From: an uncultured Eubacteriales bacterium
GTDB taxonomy: Bacteria > Bacillota > Clostridia > Oscillospirales > Butyricicoccaceae
DNA: 64,000 nucleotides
Assembly: GCA_910579575.1 (NCBI GenBank)
Contig: CAJTUM010000001.1
Coordinates: 252,426-316,425 of the forward strand
Direction of reading: 5' to 3'
Every line of letters begins with the position of its first letter. Positions within the stretch are counted from its first letter, which is position 1. Shown here in pieces: positions 24,059 to 32,178 of this stretch. Both the position numbers and the translations under genes were made by a program. Below the pieces are notes generated by a model. That model searched no databases. It was not told the DNA's origin and saw only the letters and a list, made by a program, of their open reading frames with translations.

Positions 24059-25045
24059 AAAAAAATTTTGATGTTGACGACAGGAGGCACCATCGCCTCC
24101 TTGCCCTCGGAGGAAGGGCTGGCCCCCGCCGGCGCAGATACGCTGCTGGCCCACATGGTTCCTTCGGCGGCCAATTACCAGGTGACCACCGAGGAGATTC
24201 TGACGCTGGACAGCACCAATATCCAGCCGGAAGAATGGAAGATCATCGCCAACGCCGTTTATCGCAATGTCCGGCGTTACGACGGCATTGTGGTGACGCA
24301 CGGCACGGATACCATGGCCTATACCGCCTCGATGATGAGCTTTATGCTGCGCCATGTGCCTATTCCAGTGGTGTTCACCGGCTCTCAGGTACCCATTGTC
24401 AAACCTCTTTCCGACGCGCCGCTGAATTTATCCTGCGCGCTGGCCATGGCGGCCAGCTCTACTCCCGGCGTGTTTGTGGCCTTTGACCGGAAAATCATGC
24501 TGGGCTGCCGGGCCGTCAAAGTGCGCACCACCGCTTTCGACGCGTTTGAAAGCGTCAATTATCCCTATGCCGGCGAAGTCAATTCGGGAGGCCTGTCCTT
24601 GAACGGCGCGGTTATTCCTCCTCAAAACGGCGAATGCGTGCTGGAGGACGGAGTGGATTCCGACGTCTATTTGCTCAAGCTGACCCCCGGCGCAAACCCC
24701 AAAATTGTGGATCTGATGATCGACGCCAGCTGCCATGGCATCGTTATCGAGGCTTTTGGCATCGGCGGCCTGCAATTCATCCGGCGGGATTTTGTGTCCA
24801 AAATCGAAAAGGCCGTGGAGGCCGGCGTTCCTGTGGTGGTATGCAGCCAGTGCCTGTATGAGCGGTCGGATTTTTCCGTCTATCAAGTGGGCCAGAAGGC
24901 CCTGGCCAAAGGGGCTATCCAGGGCTTTGATATGACTCGAGAAGCTGCCGTCACCAAGCTGATGTGGGCTTTGGGCCGAACGCGGGATCTGGGGGAGATC
25001 CGGGCGATTTTCCGCACCAATCTGGCCGGCGAAATCGCTCTGTAG
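24056..25045 (+). CDS. ansA: L-asparaginase (type I)
   Basis: A 329-residue asparaginase that converts L-asparagine to aspartate and ammonia. Both active-site blocks are present: TTGGTIAS at the N-terminus and VVTHGTDTMAYTASMMSF. There is no signal peptide, so it is cytoplasmic. The gene stands between MgtC and the glutamate mutase operon on the same strand. Some relatives also act on glutamine, which would feed glutamate to the next operon; this is inference. The unusual ribosome-site hairpin is listed separately. Confidence 0.93.
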   Translation: MKKILMLTTGGTIASLPSEEGLAPAGADTLLAHMVPSAANYQVTTEEILTLDSTNIQPEEWKIIANAVYRNVRRYDGIVVTHGTDTMAYTASMMSFMLRHVPIPVVFTGSQVPIVKPLSDAPLNLSCALAMAASSTPGVFVAFDRKIMLGCRAVKVRTTAFDAFESVNYPYAGEVNSGGLSLNGAVIPPQNGECVLEDGVDSDVYLLKLTPGANPKIVDLMIDASCHGIVIEAFGIGGLQFIRRDFVSKIEKAVEAGVPVVVCSQCLYERSDFSVYQVGQKALAKGAIQGFDMTREAAVTKLMWALGRTRDLGEIRAIFRTNLAGEIAL

Positions 25046-25221
25046 CCTTTGGGGAGAAATAGCACAATCTTGCGGCAGATTGCCAAGGAATTTGTTATTT
25101 TTGTGACGATAAAAATTTCTGAATATTGCGAGAATATCAAATAAATATTCTGGCAAATTCCGAAAATAGAAATAAAAATTTTTGATTTTTAAAATAGAGC
25201 AATCTTTTTTCAAGTTGGGAT

Positions 25222-25263
25222 ATTGGTATACAAGAATACTGGTATACCGGAACACTGGTATTT
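25222..25263 (+). promoter_or_regulatory. Three direct repeats (TGGTATAC, 16-bp spacing) upstream of the glutamate mutase operon
   Basis: TTGGTATAC, CTGGTATAC and CTGGTATTT begin at 25223, 25239 and 25255, exactly 16 bases apart, in an AT-rich region (25046-25418). The core GGTATACC is palindromic in the middle copy. A further inverted repeat AGAATAT/ATATTCT lies at 25131-25151. Likely a regulator-binding array; which regulator is unknown. Confidence 0.6.
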
Positions 25264-25321
25264 TTCATGGTTTTGACCGCTATTTTTATCAACTTTTTAT
25301 GCTTTTCCGCAACTTTTTACA

Positions 25322-25350
25322 TTGCGTCGCCTGTTTCTTTCGCATACAAT
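25322..25350 (+). promoter_or_regulatory. Promoter of the glutamate mutase operon
   Basis: -35 TTGCGT (25322-25327), 17-base spacer, -10 TACAAT (25345-25350), about 60 bases after the direct repeats and about 70 bases before the first start codon. Confidence 0.65.
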
Positions 25351-25418
25351 AAGGATATTAACCGGCGACAGCCAGACAATTTGGTTCTGAAAAAATCTAT
25401 ATATAATGAGGTGCTGTG

Positions 25419-25823
25419 ATGAAAACTCTTGTACTGGGCGTGATTGGCGCCGACGTCCACGCTGTGGGCAACAAGATCCTGGACCACGCTTTTACCGAAG
25501 CGGGATACAAAGTGGTCAACCTGGGCGTGATGGTTTCCCAAGATGAATTTATCAAAGCCGCCATTGAGACCAACGCAGACGCCATCATGGTGTCCTCTCT
25601 CTATGGCCAGGGGGAGTTGGACTGCCAAGGCCTGCGGGAAAAATGCGTGGAAGCCGGCCTGAGCCAGATTCCCTTGTTCTGCGGCGGCAACCTGGTGGTG
25701 GGCAAGCGGGATTTTGCCGAAACCGAAAAAATCTTCAAAGACATGGGCTTCAATTATGTCTATGCCCCCGGCACAATGCCGGACGTGACCATTGCCGACC
25801 TGCGCAAGGAGTTGGGCGAATAA
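25419..25823 (+). CDS. glmS: Glutamate mutase sigma (S) subunit, B12-binding
   Basis: 134 residues from ATG 25419 (TGAGGTGCTG upstream; an adjacent in-frame GTG is less likely). This is the small cobalamin-binding component of adenosylcobalamin-dependent glutamate mutase. The base-off signature DVHAVG (DxHxxG) supplies the cobalt-ligating histidine; [10 protein letters not shown] and [10 protein letters not shown] complete the Rossmann-like domain. With the E subunit it converts L-glutamate to (2S,3S)-3-methylaspartate. First gene of glmS-glmL-glmE-mal. Confidence 0.96.
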   Translation: MKTLVLGVIGADVHAVGNKILDHAFTEAGYKVVNLGVMVSQDEFIKAAIETNADAIMVSSLYGQGELDCQGLREKCVEAGLSQIPLFCGGNLVVGKRDFAETEKIFKDMGFNYVYAPGTMPDVTIADLRKELGE

Positions 25824-25841
25824 GAGAGGGGTTTGGTTCTC

Positions 25842-27227
25842 GTGAGTTACGCTCTGTTTACCGATATTGGCAGCACGTTTACCAAAGTGACCGCCGCGGA
25901 CCTGAAGGAGCGCCGCATTGTGGGTCGAGCCATGTCGCCCACTACCATTTTTGACGATGTGAACATCGGTTTCCAAAAGGCTTTGGCCGCCCTGGAAAGC
26001 CAGATCGGCTATAAAATTGAGCCGGAATACCGGTTGGCCTGCTCCAGCGCCGCCGGCGGGCTGAAAATGGTCGCCTGCGGCCTGGTGCCCGACCTGACCA
26101 GCGAAGCCGCCCGGCTGGCCTCCCTCAGCGCCGGCGCCAAGGTGCTGAAAGCTTACGCCTATAAAATGACGGAAACCGAAGCCCAGGAGCTGAAGCGGCT
26201 GCAGCCGGATATCGTCATGCTCTCCGGCGGCACGGACGGCGGCAACAGCGAGGTGATGCTGCACAACGCCAAGATGCTGGCGGACTGCCCGGTGAAATTC
26301 CCGGTGATTGTTGCGGGCAACAAAAGCGCCGCCGGCGAAGCGGCTCGGGTGATCGAAGCCGCCGGCAAAGAGGCGACCGTCTGCCCCAACGTCATGCCGG
26401 AATTCGGCAAGCTGAATATTGAGCCTGCTCGAGAAGCGGTGCGCCGGGTGTTTCTGGAGCGCATTGTGGACGCCAAGGGCCTGCGGGAGCTGGCCGCTCA
26501 GATGGACGGCGACGTGATCCCCACTCCCGCCGCCGTTTTGGACGCCATTACTCTGCTCTCCCGGGGAACCCGAGAGGAGGCGGGAATTGGAAGCCTGATG
26601 GCTTTTGACATTGGCGGCGCCACCACAGACGTTTATTCTGTGACAGAGGGCTGCCCGGTTTATCCCGGCGCCATGCTGAAGGGTCTGCCTCACCCGGCGG
26701 CCAAGCGGTCGGTGGAGGGGGACCTGGGAATGCGCTGGAACGCCCGAACCATTGTGGCGCTGCAAGGGGCGGAGCTGTTTGCTCAGAATGCCGGCGTCAC
26801 AGAGGAAGAGCTGGCCCAAGCGTTGGACGTCTTTGACAAAACCCCGGATATTCTGCCTCAAAACCAGGCCATGGAGCGGATTGACGTGGCTCTGGCTCAA
26901 GCCGCGGCCAAAAACGCCTGCCAGCGCCATGCCGGCCAGCTGGAAGTGGTGTTCACTCCGCTGGGCGAGCGATATATGCAGTCTGGCAAGGACTTGAGCG
27001 ACGTCAAGTGGCTGATCGGCACAGGGGGGCCGGTCATCACCTCCAAAAACCCGGCGGCCATTTTGGCGGAGGCCGGCTACAGCGATCAGGAGCCTCTTTC
27101 TCTGCGGCCTCGGAAAGCCAAAAGCCTGCTGGACGCCAAGTATATCCTGTCCGCTATGGGGCTGTTGTCCCAGCGGGAGCCGGATATCGCCCTGAAGATT
27201 ATGAAAAACGAATTGACTGAATTATAA
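25842..27227 (+). CDS. glmL: MutL/GlmL family glutamate mutase-associated protein
   Basis: 461 residues from GTG 25842, chosen because GAGAGGGG lies 10 bases upstream; an in-frame TTG at 25833 is too close to that site. An ASKHA/actin-fold ATPase: phosphate motif ALFTDIGSTFTKV at the N-terminus and a second DIGGATTDVYSV. The family sits between the two mutase subunits in clostridial operons and is thought to act as a reactivating chaperone that exchanges damaged cobalamin. The gene order here is the classical one. Confidence 0.94.
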   Translation: MSYALFTDIGSTFTKVTAADLKERRIVGRAMSPTTIFDDVNIGFQKALAALESQIGYKIEPEYRLACSSAAGGLKMVACGLVPDLTSEAARLASLSAGAKVLKAYAYKMTETEAQELKRLQPDIVMLSGGTDGGNSEVMLHNAKMLADCPVKFPVIVAGNKSAAGEAARVIEAAGKEATVCPNVMPEFGKLNIEPAREAVRRVFLERIVDAKGLRELAAQMDGDVIPTPAAVLDAITLLSRGTREEAGIGSLMAFDIGGATTDVYSVTEGCPVYPGAMLKGLPHPAAKRSVEGDLGMRWNARTIVALQGAELFAQNAGVTEEELAQALDVFDKTPDILPQNQAMERIDVALAQAAAKNACQRHAGQLEVVFTPLGERYMQSGKDLSDVKWLIGTGGPVITSKNPAAILAEAGYSDQEPLSLRPRKAKSLLDAKYILSAMGLLSQREPDIALKIMKNELTEL

Positions 27228-27242
27228 AGCGAGGATGAGAAG

Positions 27243-28703
27243 ATGAGCGACAAGCTGCACAAGATGCCAATGGACGAATTCCGCCGCCAGCAAAAGGAAG
27301 TGCTGGCCTCCTGGCCCACCGGCAAGGACGTGAATTTTCAAGAGGCGGTGGATTATCACAAAGCTCTGCCTGATTCTAAGGTGTTTTCCAAAAAGCTGGA
27401 GCAGGCCCGCAAGGATAAAATCACCCTGATCCAGCCTCGGGCCGGCGTTCCCCTGATCGACAAGCACATCGAGCTGATGCAGTTTTTGGAGAAGGAAGGC
27501 CACGCGGACCTGCTGCCCACCACCATCGACAGCTATACCCGCCACAACCTGTACCACGACTGCGAAAAGGGCATTCAGGAATCCATCGCCCATGATAAGG
27601 CTATGCTCAACGGCTTCCCAGCCGTCAACCACGGCGTGTTCAACTGCCGGAAGGTGACGGAGTCTGTGGGCGTGCCCATGCAGATCCGCCACGGCACGCC
27701 GGACGCCCGCCTGCTGACAGAAATTGCTTATGCCGGCGGCTTTACCTCCTATGAAGGCGGCGGCATTTCCTATAACGTGCCCTACGCCAAGGACCGTACC
27801 TTGGAGGAAACCATTCAGTTTTGGAAATATACCGACCGCCTTACCGGCCTCTATGAAGAAGCGGGCGTGCAGATCGACCGAGAGCCCTACGGCCCGCTGA
27901 CCGGCACGCTGGTGCCTCCCTGTATTTCCCATGCCGTGGCGGTGCTGGAGGCGCTGCTGGCCGCCGAGCAGGGCGTCAAGCATATTTCCGTAGGCTATGG
28001 CCAGTGCGGCAACCTGTATCAGGATATCGGCGCCATTTATGCGCTGGAAGAGGTGACCCGGGAGTATCTGGACCGGTTTGGCTTCACCGACGTGAGCATC
28101 TCCACCGTGTTCCACCAGTGGATGGGCGGCTTCCCTCAGGACGAGGCCCAAGCCTTTGCCGTTATCTCCTGGGGCGCGGCCAGCGCCGTGCTGGCGGGCG
28201 CCACCAAGGTGATCGTCAAATCCCCTCACGAGGCCTTCGGTATCCCCACAAAGGAGGCCAACGCCGCCGGCCTGCGGGCCACCAAGCAGCTGGCCAATAT
28301 GCTTTCTTGCCAGACCATGAAAAACGGCCCCAGAGCCATGGCCGAAAAACATATGATTATGAACGAAACTCGGGCGATCCTCAACAAGACCTTGGAGCTG
28401 GGCGGCGAGGATTTTGAAAAATCCACCGTGGCCGCTTTTGCCGCCGGCGTGATCGACGTGCCCTTCTCCCCCAGCAAGTATAATCGGGGCGCGGCTCTGC
28501 CCGCCCGCGATAACGAAGGCGCCATCCGGTTCCTCAGCTTCGGCAACCTGCCCTTCAACGACGATATCAAGGGGACCCATATCTCCAAGATGGAGGAGCG
28601 GGCCAAGTTTGAGGGCCGCCCCGCCGCCTTCCAGATGGTCATCGACGATGTGTACGCCATCTCCGACGGCAAGCTGGTGGGCCGCCCCAAGAACCAGAAA
28701 TAA
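27243..28703 (+). CDS. glmE: Glutamate mutase epsilon (E) subunit
   Basis: 486 residues, the catalytic TIM-barrel subunit of glutamate mutase. Typical blocks include PRAGVPLIDKHIELM, the substrate-binding region RHGTPDARLL and TSYEGGGISYNVPYAK, and SVGYGQCGNLYQDI. GCGAGGATGAGA precedes the ATG, 15 bases after glmL. Together with GlmS and adenosylcobalamin it performs the radical carbon-skeleton rearrangement that begins the methylaspartate route of glutamate fermentation. Confidence 0.97.
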   Translation: MSDKLHKMPMDEFRRQQKEVLASWPTGKDVNFQEAVDYHKALPDSKVFSKKLEQARKDKITLIQPRAGVPLIDKHIELMQFLEKEGHADLLPTTIDSYTRHNLYHDCEKGIQESIAHDKAMLNGFPAVNHGVFNCRKVTESVGVPMQIRHGTPDARLLTEIAYAGGFTSYEGGGISYNVPYAKDRTLEETIQFWKYTDRLTGLYEEAGVQIDREPYGPLTGTLVPPCISHAVAVLEALLAAEQGVKHISVGYGQCGNLYQDIGAIYALEEVTREYLDRFGFTDVSISTVFHQWMGGFPQDEAQAFAVISWGAASAVLAGATKVIVKSPHEAFGIPTKEANAAGLRATKQLANMLSCQTMKNGPRAMAEKHMIMNETRAILNKTLELGGEDFEKSTVAAFAAGVIDVPFSPSKYNRGAALPARDNEGAIRFLSFGNLPFNDDIKGTHISKMEERAKFEGRPAAFQMVIDDVYAISDGKLVGRPKNQK

Positions 28704-28777
28704 CAGAACCACGAGCAAGCGGATTCCGCAGCATTGCGAAAACCATAGATTCATGATTTTGGAAGGATGAGATTCCC

Positions 28778-30028
28778 ATGAAAATTGAAAAGGTTATCTG
28801 CTCCAAAGGCCGCACAGGCTTTTATTTCGACGACCAGAAGGCTATCAAGGCCGGCGCCAAAAACGACGGCGCCGCCTATATCGGCGACCCCATGACGCCG
28901 GGCTTCACCGCCATCCGCATGGCCGGCGAATCCATCAGCGTCCAGCTGGTGCTGTCCGACGGCCAAATCGCCCTGGGCGATTGCGCCGCCGTCCAGTATT
29001 CCGGCGCCGGCGGACGGGACCCCTTGTTCCTGGCCGAGGACTTTATCCCCTACATCCATGAAGTGGTGGCCCCCCATCTGATCGGCCGGGAGCTGACCAG
29101 CTTTAAGGAGCTGGCCGGCGAGATCAACGATATGAAGGACCCCAAGACCGGCAAGCGCATCCACACCGCCATCCGCTATGGCGTCACCCAGGCCATTCTG
29201 GACGCCGTGGCCAAATCCAAGCACACCATCATGGCGGAGGTTATCGCCGAGGAATACGACTGCAAGGTTTCCGACAAGGAGCTGGCCGTTTTCACACAGT
29301 CTGGCGACAACCGCTATGAAAACGCCGACAAGATGATTCTGAAGGGCGCGCAAGTGCTGCCCCACGCCCTCATCAACAACGTGGAGACCAAGCTGGGCCT
29401 CAAGGGCGAAAAGCTGTTGGAATATGTCAAGTGGCTGCACGACCGCATTATCGCCCTGCGCAAGGACGAGAGCTATCAGCCTGTGCTGCATATCGACGTC
29501 TATGGCACAATGGGCATCGCCTTTGACAACGATTTTGAGAAGATTGCCGATTACATGAAGACCCTGTGCGACGCCGCGGCTCCCTTTAAGCTGCGCATCG
29601 AGGGCCCTGTGGACGTGGGCGACCGTACCAAACAGATGGAGGCTCTGCGGGATCTGACCGCCATTTGCGATAAGAAGAATATCCCTGTGGAAATTGTGGC
29701 CGACGAGTGGTGCAACACTTTGGAGGACATCATCTATTTTGCCGATAACAAGGCGGGCCACATGATTCAGATCAAGACCCCCGACTTGGGCGGTATGAAC
29801 GATATTGTGGAGGCTGTGCTCTACTGCAAAAAGAAGGGCATCGGCGCCTATCAGGGCGGCACTTGCAATGAAACAGACCGCAGCGCCCAGGTTTGCGTTC
29901 AGGTGGCCATGGCTACGCAGCCCGACCAGATTTTGGCCAAGCCGGGCATGGGCGTAGACGAAGGCTATATGATCGTCTACAATGAAATGCAGCGCGTCCT
30001 GGCTTTTGAGGCCGCCAAAAACAACTAA
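28778..30028 (+). CDS. mal: Methylaspartate ammonia-lyase
   Basis: 416 residues of the enolase superfamily. It eliminates ammonia from (2S,3S)-3-methylaspartate to give mesaconate, the second step of the pathway. Recognisable blocks: GDCAAVQYSGAGGRDPLF, HIDVYGTMG (metal Asp), EIVADEWCNTLEDI, the catalytic-lysine strand MIQIKTPDLGG and GGTCNETDRSAQ. GGAAGGATGAGA precedes the ATG. Last gene of the operon; a strong terminator follows. Mesaconase and citramalate lyase genes are not in the window. Confidence 0.97.
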   Translation: MKIEKVICSKGRTGFYFDDQKAIKAGAKNDGAAYIGDPMTPGFTAIRMAGESISVQLVLSDGQIALGDCAAVQYSGAGGRDPLFLAEDFIPYIHEVVAPHLIGRELTSFKELAGEINDMKDPKTGKRIHTAIRYGVTQAILDAVAKSKHTIMAEVIAEEYDCKVSDKELAVFTQSGDNRYENADKMILKGAQVLPHALINNVETKLGLKGEKLLEYVKWLHDRIIALRKDESYQPVLHIDVYGTMGIAFDNDFEKIADYMKTLCDAAAPFKLRIEGPVDVGDRTKQMEALRDLTAICDKKNIPVEIVADEWCNTLEDIIYFADNKAGHMIQIKTPDLGGMNDIVEAVLYCKKKGIGAYQGGTCNETDRSAQVCVQVAMATQPDQILAKPGMGVDEGYMIVYNEMQRVLAFEAAKNN

Positions 30029-30061
30029 ACAATCGGCCTGGTTTCGGAATAGCCGATTCCA

Positions 30062-30097
30062 ACCCGCCGCCTTTTTACAAAGGCGGCGGGTTTTTTG
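30062..30097 (+). terminator. Terminator of the glutamate mutase operon
   Basis: Stem ACCCGCCGCCTTT / AAAGGCGGCGGGT with a TTAC-type loop followed by TTTTTT. Strong intrinsic terminator. Confidence 0.93.
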
Positions 30098-30384
30098 CGC
30101 CTTTTTGTCGGCGCAGGTTCTGGAAGAAAAAAGAAAACCAGTCGTCAAAACGCCGGTTTGGGCAAAAAACGCCGATTTTCGATTTGTCCGGCGTCTTGAC
30201 TAAAAACAGAGGGGGAATTTTGTGCAATCTGTCGAAAAAAGCAGATGTTTTAATTACTTAAAATATTGAAATAATGAAATTATACAAAAAGTCCATTACC
30301 AACGAGGGAAAAAAAGGGTTGTCAAGGGGAAAATGTTACAAAGTATTCAAAAATTTTTAGTGAAAAATGACGATAAAGTTTTCG

Positions 30385-30414
30385 TTGACCCCGGCATTTT
30401 TTGTGCAGTATAAT
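30385..30414 (+). promoter_or_regulatory. Promoter of the transporter-amidohydrolase operon
   Basis: -35 TTGACC (30385-30390), 18-base spacer, -10 TATAAT (30409-30414). It sits after about 280 bases of AT-rich DNA (30100-30384) in which no gene is seen, and drives a leader of about 215 bases. Confidence 0.75.
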
Positions 30415-30420
30415 AAAATC

Positions 30421-30629
30421 AATAAATCCATCAATAAATCCGATTGGATTTATTGGCTGCGACAGTTCGCCTGAGGGGCGAGGAAGGAGGGGCGGAAGCA
30501 AATTGGAAGAAAAGCGGATATCCGCTTTTCGCTTATCTTTTAACAAGATAAGCGAAGGAACCTTAGAGAGAAAAAGAACAACACATTCCGGCGCGGAGGC
30601 CCCTCGGCCCGCCGGAGCGTCAGGAGGAA
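30421..30629 (+). promoter_or_regulatory. Structured mRNA leader with overlapping hairpins
   Basis: Three perfect inverted repeats: AATAAATCC/GGATTTATT (30433-30454), the 22-bp palindrome with half-site GAAAAGCGGAT (30509-30530), and a 12-bp stem TTCGCTTATCTT/AAGATAAGCGAA (30528-30556). The last two share bases 30528-30530, so full pairing of both is mutually exclusive. No T-run follows directly. It could be an attenuator, a protein-binding leader or an unknown RNA element. Confidence 0.5.
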
Positions 30630-30635
30630 ATGTAT

Positions 30636-31361
30636 ATGGAACTTGAATATTTAAAAGTAGCAAATAGTCCGCTATTATGGATTGCTTGTATTCCGGCGGT
30701 TGCTCTGGTTATTGTTCAGGCGTTTATGTTTGCGAAACGGGCCTGGATCACCGGCCCTAAAATGGGCGTTTCCAAGCACCAAATGATAGAAGGCGCCCGC
30801 TCGGCGGCCATCGCTTCCTTAGGGCCCTCGCTGGTTATCGTCATCGGCGCCGTCAGCCTGTTGGCTTCCGTGGGCGGCCCAGTTGCCTGGATGCGTTTGG
30901 CCTATATCGGTTCCGTCATGTATGAGCTGCCCGCCGCTGACAGAGCGGCTACGGCCGCCGGCTCCACCTTGGGTACCAACAATATGTCAATGGAAGCCTT
31001 TGCAAACGCTGTGTGGATCATGTGCGTCTGCTGCTTGGGTTGGATCATCATTTCCGCTTTGTTCACCGATAAGATGGGCGTTTTGAGAGACAAGGTCGCT
31101 GGCGACAGCCAGGCTGCTTTGGGCGCTATCGCGGTAGGCGGCGGCTTGGGCGCCTTCTCCTATCAGTGCTTTACTCGTATTCTCCCCGGCGTCAACAAGA
31201 TTGACTTGGGTTCCGCTCAGTTGTGGTCTATTATCGCAGGTTTTGTGCTTATGTGTCTGCTGAATATGTATGGCAATAAGACAAAAGCCAAGTGGGTCGC
31301 TCAGTTTGGCATGACCATTGCGATGATCGGCGGTATGCTGGTTGGCGCTTGCTTTATGTAA
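30636..31361 (+). CDS. DUF5058 family membrane protein, probable transporter component
   Basis: 241 residues from ATG 30636, chosen because AGGAGG is 8 bases upstream; ATG 30630 is too close. About six membrane helices: PLLWIACIPAVALVIVQAFMF, SLGPSLVIVIGAVSLLASVG, WIMCVCCLGWIIISALF, LGAIAVGGGLGAFSYQC, LWSIIAGFVLMCLL and IAMIGGMLVGACFM. The cytoplasmic loop KMGVSKHQMIEGARSAAIASLGP is conserved-looking. I recognise it as DUF5058, function unknown. The pairing with the next membrane protein and an AbgB-like hydrolase suggests uptake of a glutamate-containing amide. Confidence 0.7.
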   Translation: MELEYLKVANSPLLWIACIPAVALVIVQAFMFAKRAWITGPKMGVSKHQMIEGARSAAIASLGPSLVIVIGAVSLLASVGGPVAWMRLAYIGSVMYELPAADRAATAAGSTLGTNNMSMEAFANAVWIMCVCCLGWIIISALFTDKMGVLRDKVAGDSQAALGAIAVGGGLGAFSYQCFTRILPGVNKIDLGSAQLWSIIAGFVLMCLLNMYGNKTKAKWVAQFGMTIAMIGGMLVGACFM

Positions 31362-31393
31362 GCAGTCGCCATAACGGAAAAGGAGAAATTATT

Positions 31394-32083
31394 ATGGAAG
31401 AAAAAGGTATTTTCAAAAATAGTTTTATCCCCTGGATTATCAAATGGGGACGCGGTTTGAACCTGTTTGGCGTGTTGTTGTGTTTTGGTCCTTGTCTCGC
31501 GCTGGGTATCATGGGTTATTTCCCGCCCTGGAGCGCGTTTGCCGCCGCGCTGGCCATCCAGTTGCCAATGGTTATGTCCGCTTATATCTATGAGCCCATT
31601 TCCTATTTTGCCGTTTTAGGCATCCCCGGTTCTTATATGGCGTTTCTTTCCGGCAATATTTCAAACCTGCGCGTTCCCGCCTCTGCGATTGCCCAAGAGG
31701 CTGCTGGCGTTCAGGAAGGTAGCGATGAGGGCACAATTATTGCCACAATCGGCATCGCAGTTTCTACCTTTGTGAATATCATCATTCTAACCATCGGCGT
31801 GTTTGCCGGCGCCTGGATTCTTTCTAAGCTGCCTCCGGTAGTAACAGAGGTTTTGAACCTGCTGTTGCCCGCTCTATTTGCCGCTTTATTGGCCAATAAT
31901 GTGACCAAAAACCCCAAGCTGGCTATTGTAGGCATTCCTTTGGGCGCTATCATGGTTGTGCTGCTGAACAGCGGCGCGTTGTCCTTCTTGGGAATGTTTA
32001 CAACTCCTGTTGTGGTTATGGTTACAGTGTTTGGCACCATGGGCGCAGGCGTTGTCATGGCTAAGAAGAGCGACAAGAAATAA
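31394..32083 (+). CDS. Partner membrane protein of the DUF5058 protein, unknown family
   Basis: 229 residues from ATG 31394 with AAAGGAG 8 bases upstream. Five to six membrane helices, including LNLFGVLLCFGPCLALGIMGYF, FAAALAIQLPMVMSAYIYEP, TIGIAVSTFVNIIILTIGVFAGAW and FLGMFTTPVVVMVTVFGTMGAG. A glycine/proline-rich loop PGSYMAFLSGNISNLRVPASAIAQEAAG could be a substrate loop. It follows the DUF5058 gene by 32 bases and almost certainly functions with it. No ATPase or binding protein is encoded alongside, so if it is a transporter it is probably ion-coupled. Confidence 0.65.
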   Translation: MEEKGIFKNSFIPWIIKWGRGLNLFGVLLCFGPCLALGIMGYFPPWSAFAAALAIQLPMVMSAYIYEPISYFAVLGIPGSYMAFLSGNISNLRVPASAIAQEAAGVQEGSDEGTIIATIGIAVSTFVNIIILTIGVFAGAWILSKLPPVVTEVLNLLLPALFAALLANNVTKNPKLAIVGIPLGAIMVVLLNSGALSFLGMFTTPVVVMVTVFGTMGAGVVMAKKSDKK

Positions 32084-32178
32084 CCTTGTTTGATACGACA
32101 TAACAAAAAGATAATCCGTATTTGCCGGTGCGCCTCGTTCGGGGCGCGTTGGCACGAGAAAGAAAAGGAGTGTTTACA

